Shown here in pieces: positions 26,455 through 33,615 of a DNA stretch of 37,465 nucleotides. Origin of the DNA: Porticoccaceae bacterium (GTDB lineage: Bacteria > Pseudomonadota > Gammaproteobacteria > Pseudomonadales > Porticoccaceae). The notes below the pieces were generated by a model. That model was given only the letters and a program-made list of their open reading frames with translations, made no database searches and was not told the DNA's origin. The position numbers were made by a program, and so were the translations under genes. How positions within the stretch are numbered: the first letter of the stretch is position 1; the number at the start of each line of letters is the position of its first letter. The stretch lies in contig JAQWMF010000022.1 of NCBI GenBank assembly GCA_029246925.1, positions 1 to 37,465 of the forward strand. Direction: 5' to 3'.

Positions 26455-26530
26455 GCCCAAGTAGCTCAGTTGGTAGAGCAGTGGATTGAAAATCCTCGTG
26501 TCGGTGGTTCGATTCCGCCCTTGGGCACCA
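26455..26530 (+). tRNA. tRNA-Phe (anticodon GAA)
   Basis: 76 nt with encoded CCA. Acceptor GCCCAAG/CTTGGGC, D stem GCTC/GAGC, anticodon GAA at 26488-26490 in loop TTGAAAA, T arm GGTGG-TTCGATT-CCGCC. The anticodon stem GTGGA/TCCTC has a U-U mismatch at positions 28-42 (26482 and 26496), where a pair would be expected. The last 14 nt belong to the attachment site of the element that follows, and its natural terminator now lies about 3.2 kb downstream. Confidence 0.95.
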
Positions 26531-26580
26531 TATCTTAAAGTTTCCAAAAGTAACCCTTTGATGTTCCAGCAGTTTTCTTA
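26517..26580 (+). repeat. Left 64-bp inverted repeat, includes attL core
   Basis: Begins with the last 14 nt of tRNA-Phe and runs to just before the integrase start region. It matches the reverse complement of 28928-28991 at 60 of 64 positions. Its first 20 bp are also repeated directly at 29684-29703. Confidence 0.9.
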
Positions 26581-26602
26581 AACATGATTGCTGGGGGACA
26601 GT

Positions 26603-27738
26603 ATGGGGGACAAAAATTGCCCTTCTTATCTCTATCTTAAAGGTAAAACGTTTTACTTTAATCGACACGTGCCTTTGGATCTTAAAGGCCACTATAAAAC
26701 CAGACGTATTCGCCTGTTTTTAAAGACAGCTTCACCCTTTGAAGCAGCCAAAGCAGCCCGATCAATTGCCCAGCGATTAGATGATTATTGGATGGCCTTG
26801 CGTTTATCTTCCATGGATATTCCTGCTCTTCATCTGTTAAGACAAAAACCGCTTGAACCATCCAATGCCCCTACCCTCTCTGAGGCCTTATCAACATACC
26901 TAAGACTAAAAGGAAACAATAAATCAGATACATTTTTTAGGGGTGCTAGGCGCAATATCCAAGCAGTGATTGATGTACTTGAGGATAGACCCATAGACCA
27001 ATATCTGTCTTCAGATGCAGCCGCCTTTCGAGATTACTCATTAGATAGAGGATTAACGGTTGCCTCTGTTAAACGCAACTTCACCACTATTCGGTCTATT
27101 ATTAACTTAACCATTTCAGAGCAGGGTTTGGATTGCAAAAACCCCTTCTCTAAAGTGTTCTTTCCTGACTTGGATGATGTAAACCAACGCAAACCCTTCC
27201 CTACTGATTTACTAAAACTATTGCAGTCTAAATGCAGAGCTGAGAATGATAGTAAACGCTGGTTAATCGCCTTGATATCCGATACAGGCATGCGCCTTGC
27301 TGAGGCGGTAGGTCTTGCTGTTGATGATATTAAACTGGATAAGGAAATACCTTATATAGATATCAAACCACACCCTTGGCGGTCTTTAAAAACTAAAGGT
27401 AGCCAAAGAAAAATCCCACTGGTGAGTGAAGCTCTGTGGGCAGCTAGACAAATAAAGCATCTAATAAGACCAAGTTTGCTTTTCCTGATTACACCAATGC
27501 TCAGCTTTGTAATGCCAATTCAGCTAGTGCCGCATTAAACAGATGGGTACAGACAAATATCTCGAAAGATTATGTGATTCATTCACTCAGGCATAGTATG
27601 CGAGATCGATTAAGGGAGGTGCAATGCCCTGCTGAGATCATTGATCAGATTGGTGGGTGGAGTTCTAGGTCGATTGGGGAGAGTTATGGGGAGGGGTATC
27701 GCCTAAGAATGCTTCAGCGATGGTTGAGGAAATATTAA
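26603..27738 (+). pseudogene. Tyrosine recombinase (integrase), one frameshift
   Basis: XerC/phage-type integrase. Frame 1 runs from ATG 26603 (GGGGG just upstream) through an N-terminal domain (SYLYLKGKTFYFNRHVP), SAM-like core-binding domain and the first catalytic Arg (DTGMRLAEAVGL) and Lys (LKTKGSQRK). At about 27454-27460 the reading shifts; the remaining catalytic part continues in another frame to TAA at 27738 with HSLRHSMRD, QIGGWSS and the nucleophile region GESYGEGY. Adding one A to the AAA at 27454-27456 would restore a 378-residue enzyme with all catalytic residues. Frame 1 alone stops at 27538 and lacks H-x-x-R and Tyr. It is either a recent inactivation or a sequence error. It ends 16 bp from the convergent cargo gene. 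Confidence 0.88.
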
Positions 27739-27754
27739 CTTATCATCAATATAA

Positions 27755-28900
27755 TTAATGCTCCATTACCCTCAAAGCGTATGGATTTTTTATTTCGATT
27801 CGAAGAGTATCTTTATATTTGTTTATAACACCACTCGCGCACACGGTTTGAGATACAATGCCATCAATAGTCCCTATCCTTTCCTCAACCCCTTTTATTT
27901 TATTTTTCCATATCACAACAGTTAGCGGGCTATTAGGATATTTATCATAGAGATTTAAAAAGACATTCTTTGATGTGCGTTTTATTTGAACAATAGGCCC
28001 ACAAGCAACTGTAGACTTATTAGTGCAATAATGAGCATTACGAGCATCAATCTTGCTGCAATCAAAAGATTTGGAATTTAATCCAACTTTTTTCTCAAAA
28101 TTATTTATCGGAGCTTGAGAACTTCCAACAAATGAATTCTGACCTAACATAAAAATCAAACCTGTAACGGCTATGACTGCTATTATCATAACAAACCTAT
28201 TCATAATCTCATTCTCTAATTTTAAACCTTCCAATTCAGTTTGTGTTTCCGCTAAAGCATCATCAATCTTTTTTTGAAAATCATGCTGCAACCGAATTAC
28301 CAATTGGTCATGCTCTTTCTGAGCTCTTCTATACTCAGATTCTTTTTTTGATAATTCTGACTGGAGCGCTTTTATTGGCTTTTCTGACTGCCCTGCAGAT
28401 TGAGATTCTTTAATTTTGTTTTCCAAGAAATCAAGCTCAGCTTGATGCCTACTTAAGTCCTTCTCAAGTTTTGTTTTTTCTTCTGTATTTTTTCTCCTAA
28501 TTTGCGCATCAATTCTTTGCTTATCAAGGGTTTTTTCAATGCGTCTTATAACTCTAATTGGATCGTCAAAAAATTGTTTGTTACTAAACCTTAGTAAAGG
28601 ACCAACAGCCTCAAGAAGATCATTCTGACGCTCCAAAAATGCAGCCCAGTCTTTATGCGTCCTATCTTTATTAGTACCATCTAATTCAATAGCGAGTAAA
28701 AATCCTTTACTTTTATTTCTTATGAGAAAATCAATACGTCGATTTTTATTTAAACTGTCTTTAAACGAGTACTGTGTGATGATGTCAATTGGTTCAATTC
28801 CATTGATTTTGGCTAGTACTTCACTGGCAAATTCTTTCTCATAGCCCTGATTAAGACTTTCTTTATTAGTTTCTAACCAGTCACTCCAAATTTTTTTCAT
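27755..28900 (-). CDS. Predicted membrane protein: PD-(D/E)XK-like nuclease domain, coiled coil, membrane helix, OB-fold
   Basis: 381 residues, not a family I can name. Residues about 20-118 resemble the DUF2726-type restriction-nuclease fold: an early helix (EKEFASEVLAKI), then RRIDFLI with D57, then GFLLAIELDG with E72 and D74, and a helix-strand ending AVGPLLRFS. Residues 118-232 are charged and heptad-like (coiled coil). A membrane helix covers about 237-254. The C-terminal part (297-378) resembles an OB-fold: ACGPIVQIKRTSKNVFLNL, then PLTVVIWK, then QTVCASGVINKYKDTLRIEI. Four Cys lie after the membrane helix (281, 292, 300, 354). It is the only intact cargo gene of the tRNA-Phe element, convergent to the integrase, and its -35 (TTGATG) lies inside the right inverted repeat. 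A role in defence against foreign DNA is inference. Confidence 0.75.
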   Translation of the reverse strand: MKKIWSDWLETNKESLNQGYEKEFASEVLAKINGIEPIDIITQYSFKDSLNKNRRIDFLIRNKSKGFLLAIELDGTNKDRTHKDWAAFLERQNDLLEAVGPLLRFSNKQFFDDPIRVIRRIEKTLDKQRIDAQIRRKNTEEKTKLEKDLSRHQAELDFLENKIKESQSAGQSEKPIKALQSELSKKESEYRRAQKEHDQLVIRLQHDFQKKIDDALAETQTELEGLKLENEIMNRFVMIIAVIAVTGLIFMLGQNSFVGSSQAPINNFEKKVGLNSKSFDCSKIDARNAHYCTNKSTVACGPIVQIKRTSKNVFLNLYDKYPNSPLTVVIWKNKIKGVEERIGTIDGIVSQTVCASGVINKYKDTLRIEIKNPYALRVMEH

Positions 28901-28927
28901 ATGCCCATATTATCTTGTTATATAAAA

Positions 28928-28991
28928 TAAGGAAACTACTGGGACATCAAAGGGTTACTTTTGGAATCTTTAAGATATGGTGCCCAAGGGC
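28928..28991 (-). repeat. Right 64-bp inverted repeat, inverted att copy
   Basis: Reverse complement matches 26517-26580 at 60/64 positions, starting with the same tRNA 3'-end core. It sits just upstream of the cargo gene. Together the two repeats bracket a 2475-bp unit. On the minus strand TTGATG near the inner end, followed 17 bp later by TTTTAT, could be the cargo promoter. Confidence 0.9.
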
Positions 28992-29216
28992 AGTCAATAG
29001 TCCCACTTAAGGCACCAAAAGAACCCTATACAGTAGCGTATAAGCTACTTTAACCTCTTCCCATAGTCTGTCAATAGGCACATTTTGTCCCCTCTAGTGT
29101 CCCCTCAGGATCGTTTAACGATACTTTTGAACCCTTAAGGCAACCCAGAGGGGGAGTTTTGGAATGGTTTAGGTACGTTTAGGGGGCTGAGATTTTTGTG
29201 GGATGTTTGGATAGAC
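28992..29216. other. Non-coding stretch inside the element
   Basis: 225 bp between the right inverted repeat and the gene fragment. No credible gene. Around 29085-29107, read on the minus strand, GAGGGGACA and a second GGGGACA recall the GGGGGACA repeats directly before the integrase start at 26590-26610, so this may be the eroded leader of a second, related integrase. A short perfect palindrome (ATCGTTTAACGAT, about 29112) has no assigned role. Confidence 0.4.
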
Positions 29217-29593
29217 CTAGAACAGCTCTGCCTCTTTATAACCCAACCATTTGAGAAAAAGGTGCCTCATGCGCTGGCAAGGTATCCAAACAGTCATGGG
29301 CTCACCATTGCGAATACAACCCCTAAATATCCACTGAATCATTTGCGATAGTGCAAAGACATCATTATCTATATCAACACCCTTACCCTGAAGAAAGCTA
29401 GAAATACTTCCATGAAGATGAGTATTACTGATGTAGCACATCACTTTTTTATGAGACCACATATTAGTACCCCTAAGAGTTTGGGGTAAAAAGGTTATAT
29501 TTCTAATATCATTCTCTGACATATTGTGTCTATTGCTGTCATCCCAGAACTTAGTTATATCCCTTAATACTCCGACATGACTACATCGTATAT
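29217..29593 (-). pseudogene. Protein fragment, probable C-terminal remnant of a mobile-element protein
   Basis: About 110-125 residues of plausible protein (FWDDSNRHNMSENDIRN... to GYKEAELF), ending at the stop at 29217. ATG at 29522 could open a 101-residue product, but coherent sequence continues upstream of it, and further upstream the frame passes into the hairpin-dense att region, where it is not protein-like. The SNTHLHGSISSFLQGKG and RNGEPMTVWIPCQRMR segments recall the tails of replication or helicase proteins on mobile elements; this is from memory only. Best read as a 5'-truncated relic of an older insertion. Confidence 0.5.
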
Positions 29594-29679
29594 CCTTATG
29601 TCGGTGGATCGATGGACTCGCATCTGAAGATGCTCGGTCCTGCGGACCGCCTTCGGCGCCCAAATAGCTAGGCTATTTG
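29572..29679. repeat. Cluster of five short hairpins at the right end of the element
   Basis: Consecutive inverted repeats: CCGACAT/ATGTCGG (29572-29604), GCATCT/AGATGC (29620-29633), CGGTCC/GGACCG (29635-29649), CGCC/GGCG (29648-29658) and CAAATAGC/GCTATTTG (29661-29679). All arms are perfect. A stretch resembling tRNA-Phe (29592-29613) lies within the first arm region. Confidence 0.75.
29592..29613 (+). other. tRNA-Phe remnant (anticodon stem 3' side to T loop)
   Basis: 19 of 22 positions match tRNA-Phe positions at 26492-26513, in the same orientation. In the intact tRNA the 3' end core follows after 2 nt; here it follows after 69 nt (29683 onward). This suggests that the right junction once held a longer tRNA 3' copy that was split by the hairpin-rich insert. 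Confidence 0.55.
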
Positions 29680-29682
29680 TCA

Positions 29683-29703
29683 CGCCCTTGGGCACCATAT
29701 CTT
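29683..29703 (+). repeat. attR: direct copy of the tRNA-Phe 3' end
   Basis: C plus GCCCTTGGGCACCATATCTT, identical to 26516-26536. After it the sequence continues directly into the stem of the tRNA terminator, whereas after the left copy it continues into integrase leader sequence. Confidence 0.88.
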
Positions 29704-29704
29704 T

Positions 29705-29732
29705 AAAAGCCTCGATTATTCGGGGCTTTTTT
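29705..29732 (+). terminator. Original tRNA-Phe terminator, now displaced
   Basis: Stem AAAAGCCTCGA / TCGGGGCTTTT (11 pairs, one G-U) with loop TTAT and a T run (29727-29732). It lies 1 bp after the attR copy, about 3.2 kb from the tRNA it presumably served. Confidence 0.85.
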
Positions 29733-30161
29733 GTATCTTTTTACATTGTCTAAATGATTCAATTAAGAACAACATAAAATGTCAAAAATAGAACAAGCGG
29801 TGCTGCTGCTAGATGCTTATGACCCTTATGTCCAATATTTTTTATGACCGACTGGTACTGGATTATATGAAATCGAACCCTGTAAAACCCTTGCAAACCA
29901 GCCACAGCACTACAATCCATATAAATTTATATAAAATTACAGCATTACACCTAATACTTTAGCACTATGGACTGTTAGCAAATAGATAGGTTATTGTCAA
30001 CTGCTAAGCTAAAATTTTAATGACCCTTACCTGATCAATGGAAAGTACATTTAATTAATGCTCTGGAGCTGGACAGGTGGTATCGGTTTTTTTAACTACA
30101 GCTTTTTGAATGTTTTAAATCATTAACAGGAGAATGTTTTGTAACTAAAGAGGGCCTTATT
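29733..30161. other. Intergenic region without a recognised gene
   Basis: About 430 AT-rich bp. A 22-codon frame (29779-29847) is too short to support. A perfect AT palindrome ATATAAATTTATAT lies at 29919-29932. The promoter for the gene at 30162 should be in the right part, but no clear -35/-10 pair can be fixed. Confidence 0.5.
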
Positions 30162-31682
30162 ATGAAGATACTTATCTCTCAGGTGAGTTATTCGGTTCAA
30201 GCGACTTTATGCCTCTTTTGGATTCTTTTAAGCTCAATTATCTCTGCAAACACCCTAGAACCAACTACCGCCGTCACTCTGATCGACGAAAATGGTCATG
30301 CTGAAATACCCAGCACCTATACCCGCATTGACAATGGAGCCTTTCGAGATACCCATCTCATATCGGTCGCTATCCCTAACTCTGTCACCAGTATTGGTGA
30401 ATATGCTTTTCAAAATACACAGTTCGTATCAGTTATTATTAGTGGTCCTGTAACCACTATTGACCGGCGGGCTTTTAAATACCTAAATGGCGAAATATTT
30501 TTTATCAAACCTACTGAACAGGAATTTAGTATTTATGACTTCCCGGCCACTGTGGCTATTTATGCATGTGACGGTATTGATGAGGCGGGCAATTTGCTGA
30601 ACTGCGATAATGCTTACCCTAAGGACGAAAATAGTCATAATACTTTCGCGGTTAATAATGGTGGCGCTGGTCAGGTGATCTATACTGCTGCCACAGGTGC
30701 TCGCGACGGTGTCACTTACAGCCTGTCGGTAAATTCAGCATTTCATTCGCAGACTAGAGCTATTGAACAACGGTTTGTCGATAATGCCGATGGCTCAATA
30801 ACGTTGCAATTATTGGTTAACGCTTCCATGGCGTATAACTATTCGGATGGTATTGAGAATCTTGATTTGGTTGTCAGCTACAACCTTGATGAGATTGAAT
30901 ATATTACGGCTGACCACATTTCTACACCATCAAATCCATTTGCATCTTTCTTTAATACTGAGTATTCAGCTGGTGATATTTTGCTTGCTCAGGTGTACTT
31001 CCCTACGGCATTAAATTTGGCGAGTGAAATACCCATATTAGAGGTGGACTTTACTCTTAAACCTTGGGTTACATCTGCTCAATTTGAGATATCAGGTGTA
31101 ATGCTCAACAATGATGATTTGACCGACATGGTATCTGGGTCTAGGTATCTTGGAGACGATGGATTAAGTATTGATGTGGTTACTGGCGCAGTTACTTTAT
31201 TCACAAACCCTAACTATGAGTCGCAACCTCAGTACAGCTTTACTGTAACAACAACTAATGATTCCAATATATCTAGTCAGCAAGCGGTCGTTGTAACTGT
31301 AGTCGATAGTGCGGAACAGGCTATCTACAGAACGACATGGGACTTTGATGGCAATGGACAGGGGGATGCATTGACTGACGGTATGCTCTTAGTGCGCTAT
31401 GAGTTTGATCTTAGAGACAGTGTGCTGGTTGAGGGTGCTGTCGCTGAAAATTCCCCGCTTTCTCACACCGAGATTCAGTTAAATCTGGATGAGGCAAAAG
31501 ATATTGCAGATATTAATGGCGATGGGCAAGTAAGGGCTCTTTCCGATGGCCTGTTACTACTGCGCCATCTATTCGGTCTCGGTGGCAATAGGCTGGTTAA
31601 AGACGCTGTTTATTCTCAGGGTTCACGTCAGACGCCAGAAGATATTGCGGCTTATATTAATAGCTATATGCCAGTTCAGTAG
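30162..31682 (+). CDS. Secreted protein: BspA-type LRR, cohesin-like domain nested in a cadherin-like domain, dockerin-like C-terminus
   Basis: 506 residues with an N-terminal signal peptide (hydrophobic about 11-28). Residues 52-107 form BspA-type leucine-rich repeats (IDNGAFRDTHLISVAIPNSVTSIGEYAF). Cadherin-like strands (GAGQVIYTAATGARDGVTYSLSV, about 168-190) resume much later with LSIDVVTGAVTL and QYSFTVTTT (335-365). Between them (about 196-333) sits a beta domain with IENLDLVVSYNLDEIEYI, similar to cohesin. The C-terminus (391-506) holds two calcium-loop repeats, WDFDGNGQGDALTDGMLL and ADINGDGQVRALSDGLLL, and the tail AYINSYMPVQ. It is convergent to the gene at 31748 with a shared terminator. 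The second loop has Arg where Asp is usual. Likely displayed outside the cell. Confidence 0.8.
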   Translation: MKILISQVSYSVQATLCLFWILLSSIISANTLEPTTAVTLIDENGHAEIPSTYTRIDNGAFRDTHLISVAIPNSVTSIGEYAFQNTQFVSVIISGPVTTIDRRAFKYLNGEIFFIKPTEQEFSIYDFPATVAIYACDGIDEAGNLLNCDNAYPKDENSHNTFAVNNGGAGQVIYTAATGARDGVTYSLSVNSAFHSQTRAIEQRFVDNADGSITLQLLVNASMAYNYSDGIENLDLVVSYNLDEIEYITADHISTPSNPFASFFNTEYSAGDILLAQVYFPTALNLASEIPILEVDFTLKPWVTSAQFEISGVMLNNDDLTDMVSGSRYLGDDGLSIDVVTGAVTLFTNPNYESQPQYSFTVTTTNDSNISSQQAVVVTVVDSAEQAIYRTTWDFDGNGQGDALTDGMLLVRYEFDLRDSVLVEGAVAENSPLSHTEIQLNLDEAKDIADINGDGQVRALSDGLLLLRHLFGLGGNRLVKDAVYSQGSRQTPEDIAAYINSYMPVQ

Positions 31683-31698
31683 AGAATTTGTAGCCAAA

Positions 31699-31731
31699 AA
31701 AAAAGCTCTCTAGAAACTAGAGAGCTTTTTT
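31699..31731. terminator. Bidirectional terminator between convergent surface-protein genes
   Basis: AAAAAGCTCTCTAG / CTAGAGAGCTTTTT, a 14-bp perfect stem with loop AAA, flanked by an A run on one side and a T run on the other, so it can stop both the rightward gene at 30162 and the leftward gene at 33388. Confidence 0.93.
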
Positions 31732-31747
31732 ATCTCGAAATTGTCAA

Positions 31748-33388
31748 CTATCGAGGTAAATACTTTGTAATGTAGTCAAAGACTTCATCCGCTGAAGATC
31801 TTTCTGCGCCATAGGCTGTAACACCCTGCACTAGAGGCTCTCCATCTAAGCCAAATAGATAGCGAAGCAACAATAGACCATCGGTTAGTGCATCTACATC
31901 GCCATTGGCATCAATATCAGCAATGACCAAGGCATTGACTACCTCAGACTCAACTTGGCTTGATGTTAGTGGTGAATTAGTTGCCATAACATCCTGAGTG
32001 AGAGTATCTCCTCGCAGGCCAAAGGTATATCTCAACAATATTAGACCGTCAGTGAGAGCATCTACCTCGCCATTACCATCAAAGTCCCAAGTAGCTGCTA
32101 AAACGTCCATATCAAAGCTTGTTGAATCAAAATCATAGCCTGCAGAGACACTGATAGCGGAGAATGCAACTGTGGTTGCTGTGGCCGTATCCGTTTCAAT
32201 AGCTTCTGACACATTAAAGTCTACTGACAGTAATTTTGCCGGCAAGTCAGTATTTGGCCAGTTGCCAGCCACTGAGGCCCAAGCTAGGGTTATATATTGA
32301 TCGGTAGCAGCATTACCATCGTAGTTTTCTTCATCGAAGAACGGTCCTTCTGCATCTACAATAAGGTCTTGGTCTATATGCACCAATGTGTCATTAATGC
32401 TCAGGAATGAACTATCAAAATGAATACGGAACCCCAAACCTGGCAGCTGATTTTGATCATCTGTGGTGCTGTAACCAATATCCACTGTGGTTGTGGTACC
32501 TATAACACCTAGAGGCTCACCCATCACCGATATATTTTGGGTATGGCGACCAATCGTTGGATCTAATGGGTCTCGGTCTTCCTCATCGGGAACACCGTCA
32601 TTATCATCATCGATATCGGCATTGTTACCTATGCCATCGCCGTCGGTATCTTCCCATTCTGTTGAGTCAAAGGGGAAGGCATCTTCATCATCATTTCTTA
32701 TATCATTATCATCGTTGGGATCTGCATTATCACCTATACCATCACCATCATTGTCGTAACATTCTGTTGGGTCATAGGGAAATATATCCACACTATCAGG
32801 GCAACCATCACCATCAGAATCATTTGTGATTGGTAATACATAATTGATCCCAGCAAACGCATAACCAGCGGCAGTACTTGATGCGCTAAAGTTGATCGGC
32901 GTGGAATCATTATCAGGAATCTCACCTTCGGGCTCTTGAATAGTAAATTGTACAGTGAACAGATCCGTCGAATTAGATCCCGGCCAAACACCAAATAGTG
33001 ATGCCCAGTTTGCGATAAAGTAGGCATCCGTTGTGCTGTCATTATCATAATCTTGATCATCACTGAATGATGTAGTGCTTGGCAATGTAATTGCGTCGCT
33101 TGTGAACACATCTTCAAATCCATCTAGTGTAATAACTGAACTATCATAATGAACTCGCAACCCAAGACCGGTGAGATTGGATTGAGTAGCTTCGTAGGAA
33201 ATGGTAATGCTATTACCCTCTCCATAGGAAGCAATGGGATCATCTTTGATAGAAATAGCCTGCTCATTAGCATTGGCGGCAGAACCTACAGTAAATAAAG
33301 CACTAAAGACTGTCCAGAATATGAGGACTTTTAACCCTGCAAAAGGGCTAAAGGATTTTTTATAATTATTGGATGTTAAATTAAACAT
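31748..33388 (-). CDS. Secreted protein with two cohesin-like domains, thrombospondin-type-3 repeats and a dockerin-like C-terminus
   Basis: 546 residues from ATG 33388 (GGAGAGAGAG upstream); the frame is open to 33448 but the signal peptide (about 1-40, ...FTVGSAANA) starts here. Cohesin-like domain 1 covers 44-186 with GLGLRVHYDSS and ANWASLFGVWP. Acidic TSP3-type calcium repeats (189-279, DNDGDGIGDNAD and the like) form a stiff spacer. Cohesin-like domain 2 covers 283-430 with GLGFRIHFDSS and LAWASVAGNWP. The dockerin-like module is at 433-546: WDFDGNGEVDALTDGLILLRY, then ADIDANGDVDALTDGLLLLRY 56 residues later, ending DYITKYLPR. Having both kinds of module in one chain would allow head-to-tail assembly, if the modules do pair (inference). 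Confidence 0.82.
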   Translation of the reverse strand: MFNLTSNNYKKSFSPFAGLKVLIFWTVFSALFTVGSAANANEQAISIKDDPIASYGEGNSITISYEATQSNLTGLGLRVHYDSSVITLDGFEDVFTSDAITLPSTTSFSDDQDYDNDSTTDAYFIANWASLFGVWPGSNSTDLFTVQFTIQEPEGEIPDNDSTPINFSASSTAAGYAFAGINYVLPITNDSDGDGCPDSVDIFPYDPTECYDNDGDGIGDNADPNDDNDIRNDDEDAFPFDSTEWEDTDGDGIGNNADIDDDNDGVPDEEDRDPLDPTIGRHTQNISVMGEPLGVIGTTTTVDIGYSTTDDQNQLPGLGFRIHFDSSFLSINDTLVHIDQDLIVDAEGPFFDEENYDGNAATDQYITLAWASVAGNWPNTDLPAKLLSVDFNVSEAIETDTATATTVAFSAISVSAGYDFDSTSFDMDVLAATWDFDGNGEVDALTDGLILLRYTFGLRGDTLTQDVMATNSPLTSSQVESEVVNALVIADIDANGDVDALTDGLLLLRYLFGLDGEPLVQGVTAYGAERSSADEVFDYITKYLPR

Positions 33389-33615
33389 TACTCTCTCTCC
33401 AAAATTTATTTTTTTTATTAATTTACTTTCTATAACGTCATTGCGCATACTAACCCACCAATTTTTGGAACGCCAATATTAAAGGGATTTTGAAATTAAA
33501 ATACGACAGGGCCACCCTAAAATAGGTTAAAAATTTGATGCTACTTTTATAACTTTAAATCCTGATGTATAGTCGTAAAAAGGGTTCACATAACAAAATA
33601 AGAGCGGAGTATTCA

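Larger units (their letters stand above)
26517..29703. mobile_element. Small integrated element (genomic island) in the 3' end of tRNA-Phe
   Basis: Left boundary is the tRNA 3' end; right boundary is a direct copy of GCCCTTGGGCACCATATCTT at 29684-29703. Between them lie a tyrosine recombinase reading away from the tRNA, one cargo gene, inverted copies of the left end, and a gene fragment. About 3.2 kb. The tRNA's own terminator (29705-29732) sits immediately past the right copy, showing the uninterrupted ancestral order. The recombinase has a frameshift, so the element may be immobile now. Confidence 0.85.

Noticed and set aside
29779-29847. 22-codon frame starting MSKIEQAVLLLDAYD
   Set aside because: Too short, no ribosome site, ends quickly; perhaps a gene fragment but unsupported.
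26405-30161. Insertion sequence with a DDE transposase
   Set aside because: The recombinase is a tyrosine recombinase by its R, K, HxxR and Y motifs, and the ends are att-like with no short target duplication visible.
32487-32829. Two overlapping plus-strand frames of about 90 codons
   Set aside because: They lie antisense to the acidic TSP3-type repeats of the 31748 gene; Ser/Pro and His/Arg-rich translations are typical shadows of GAT/GAC repeats.
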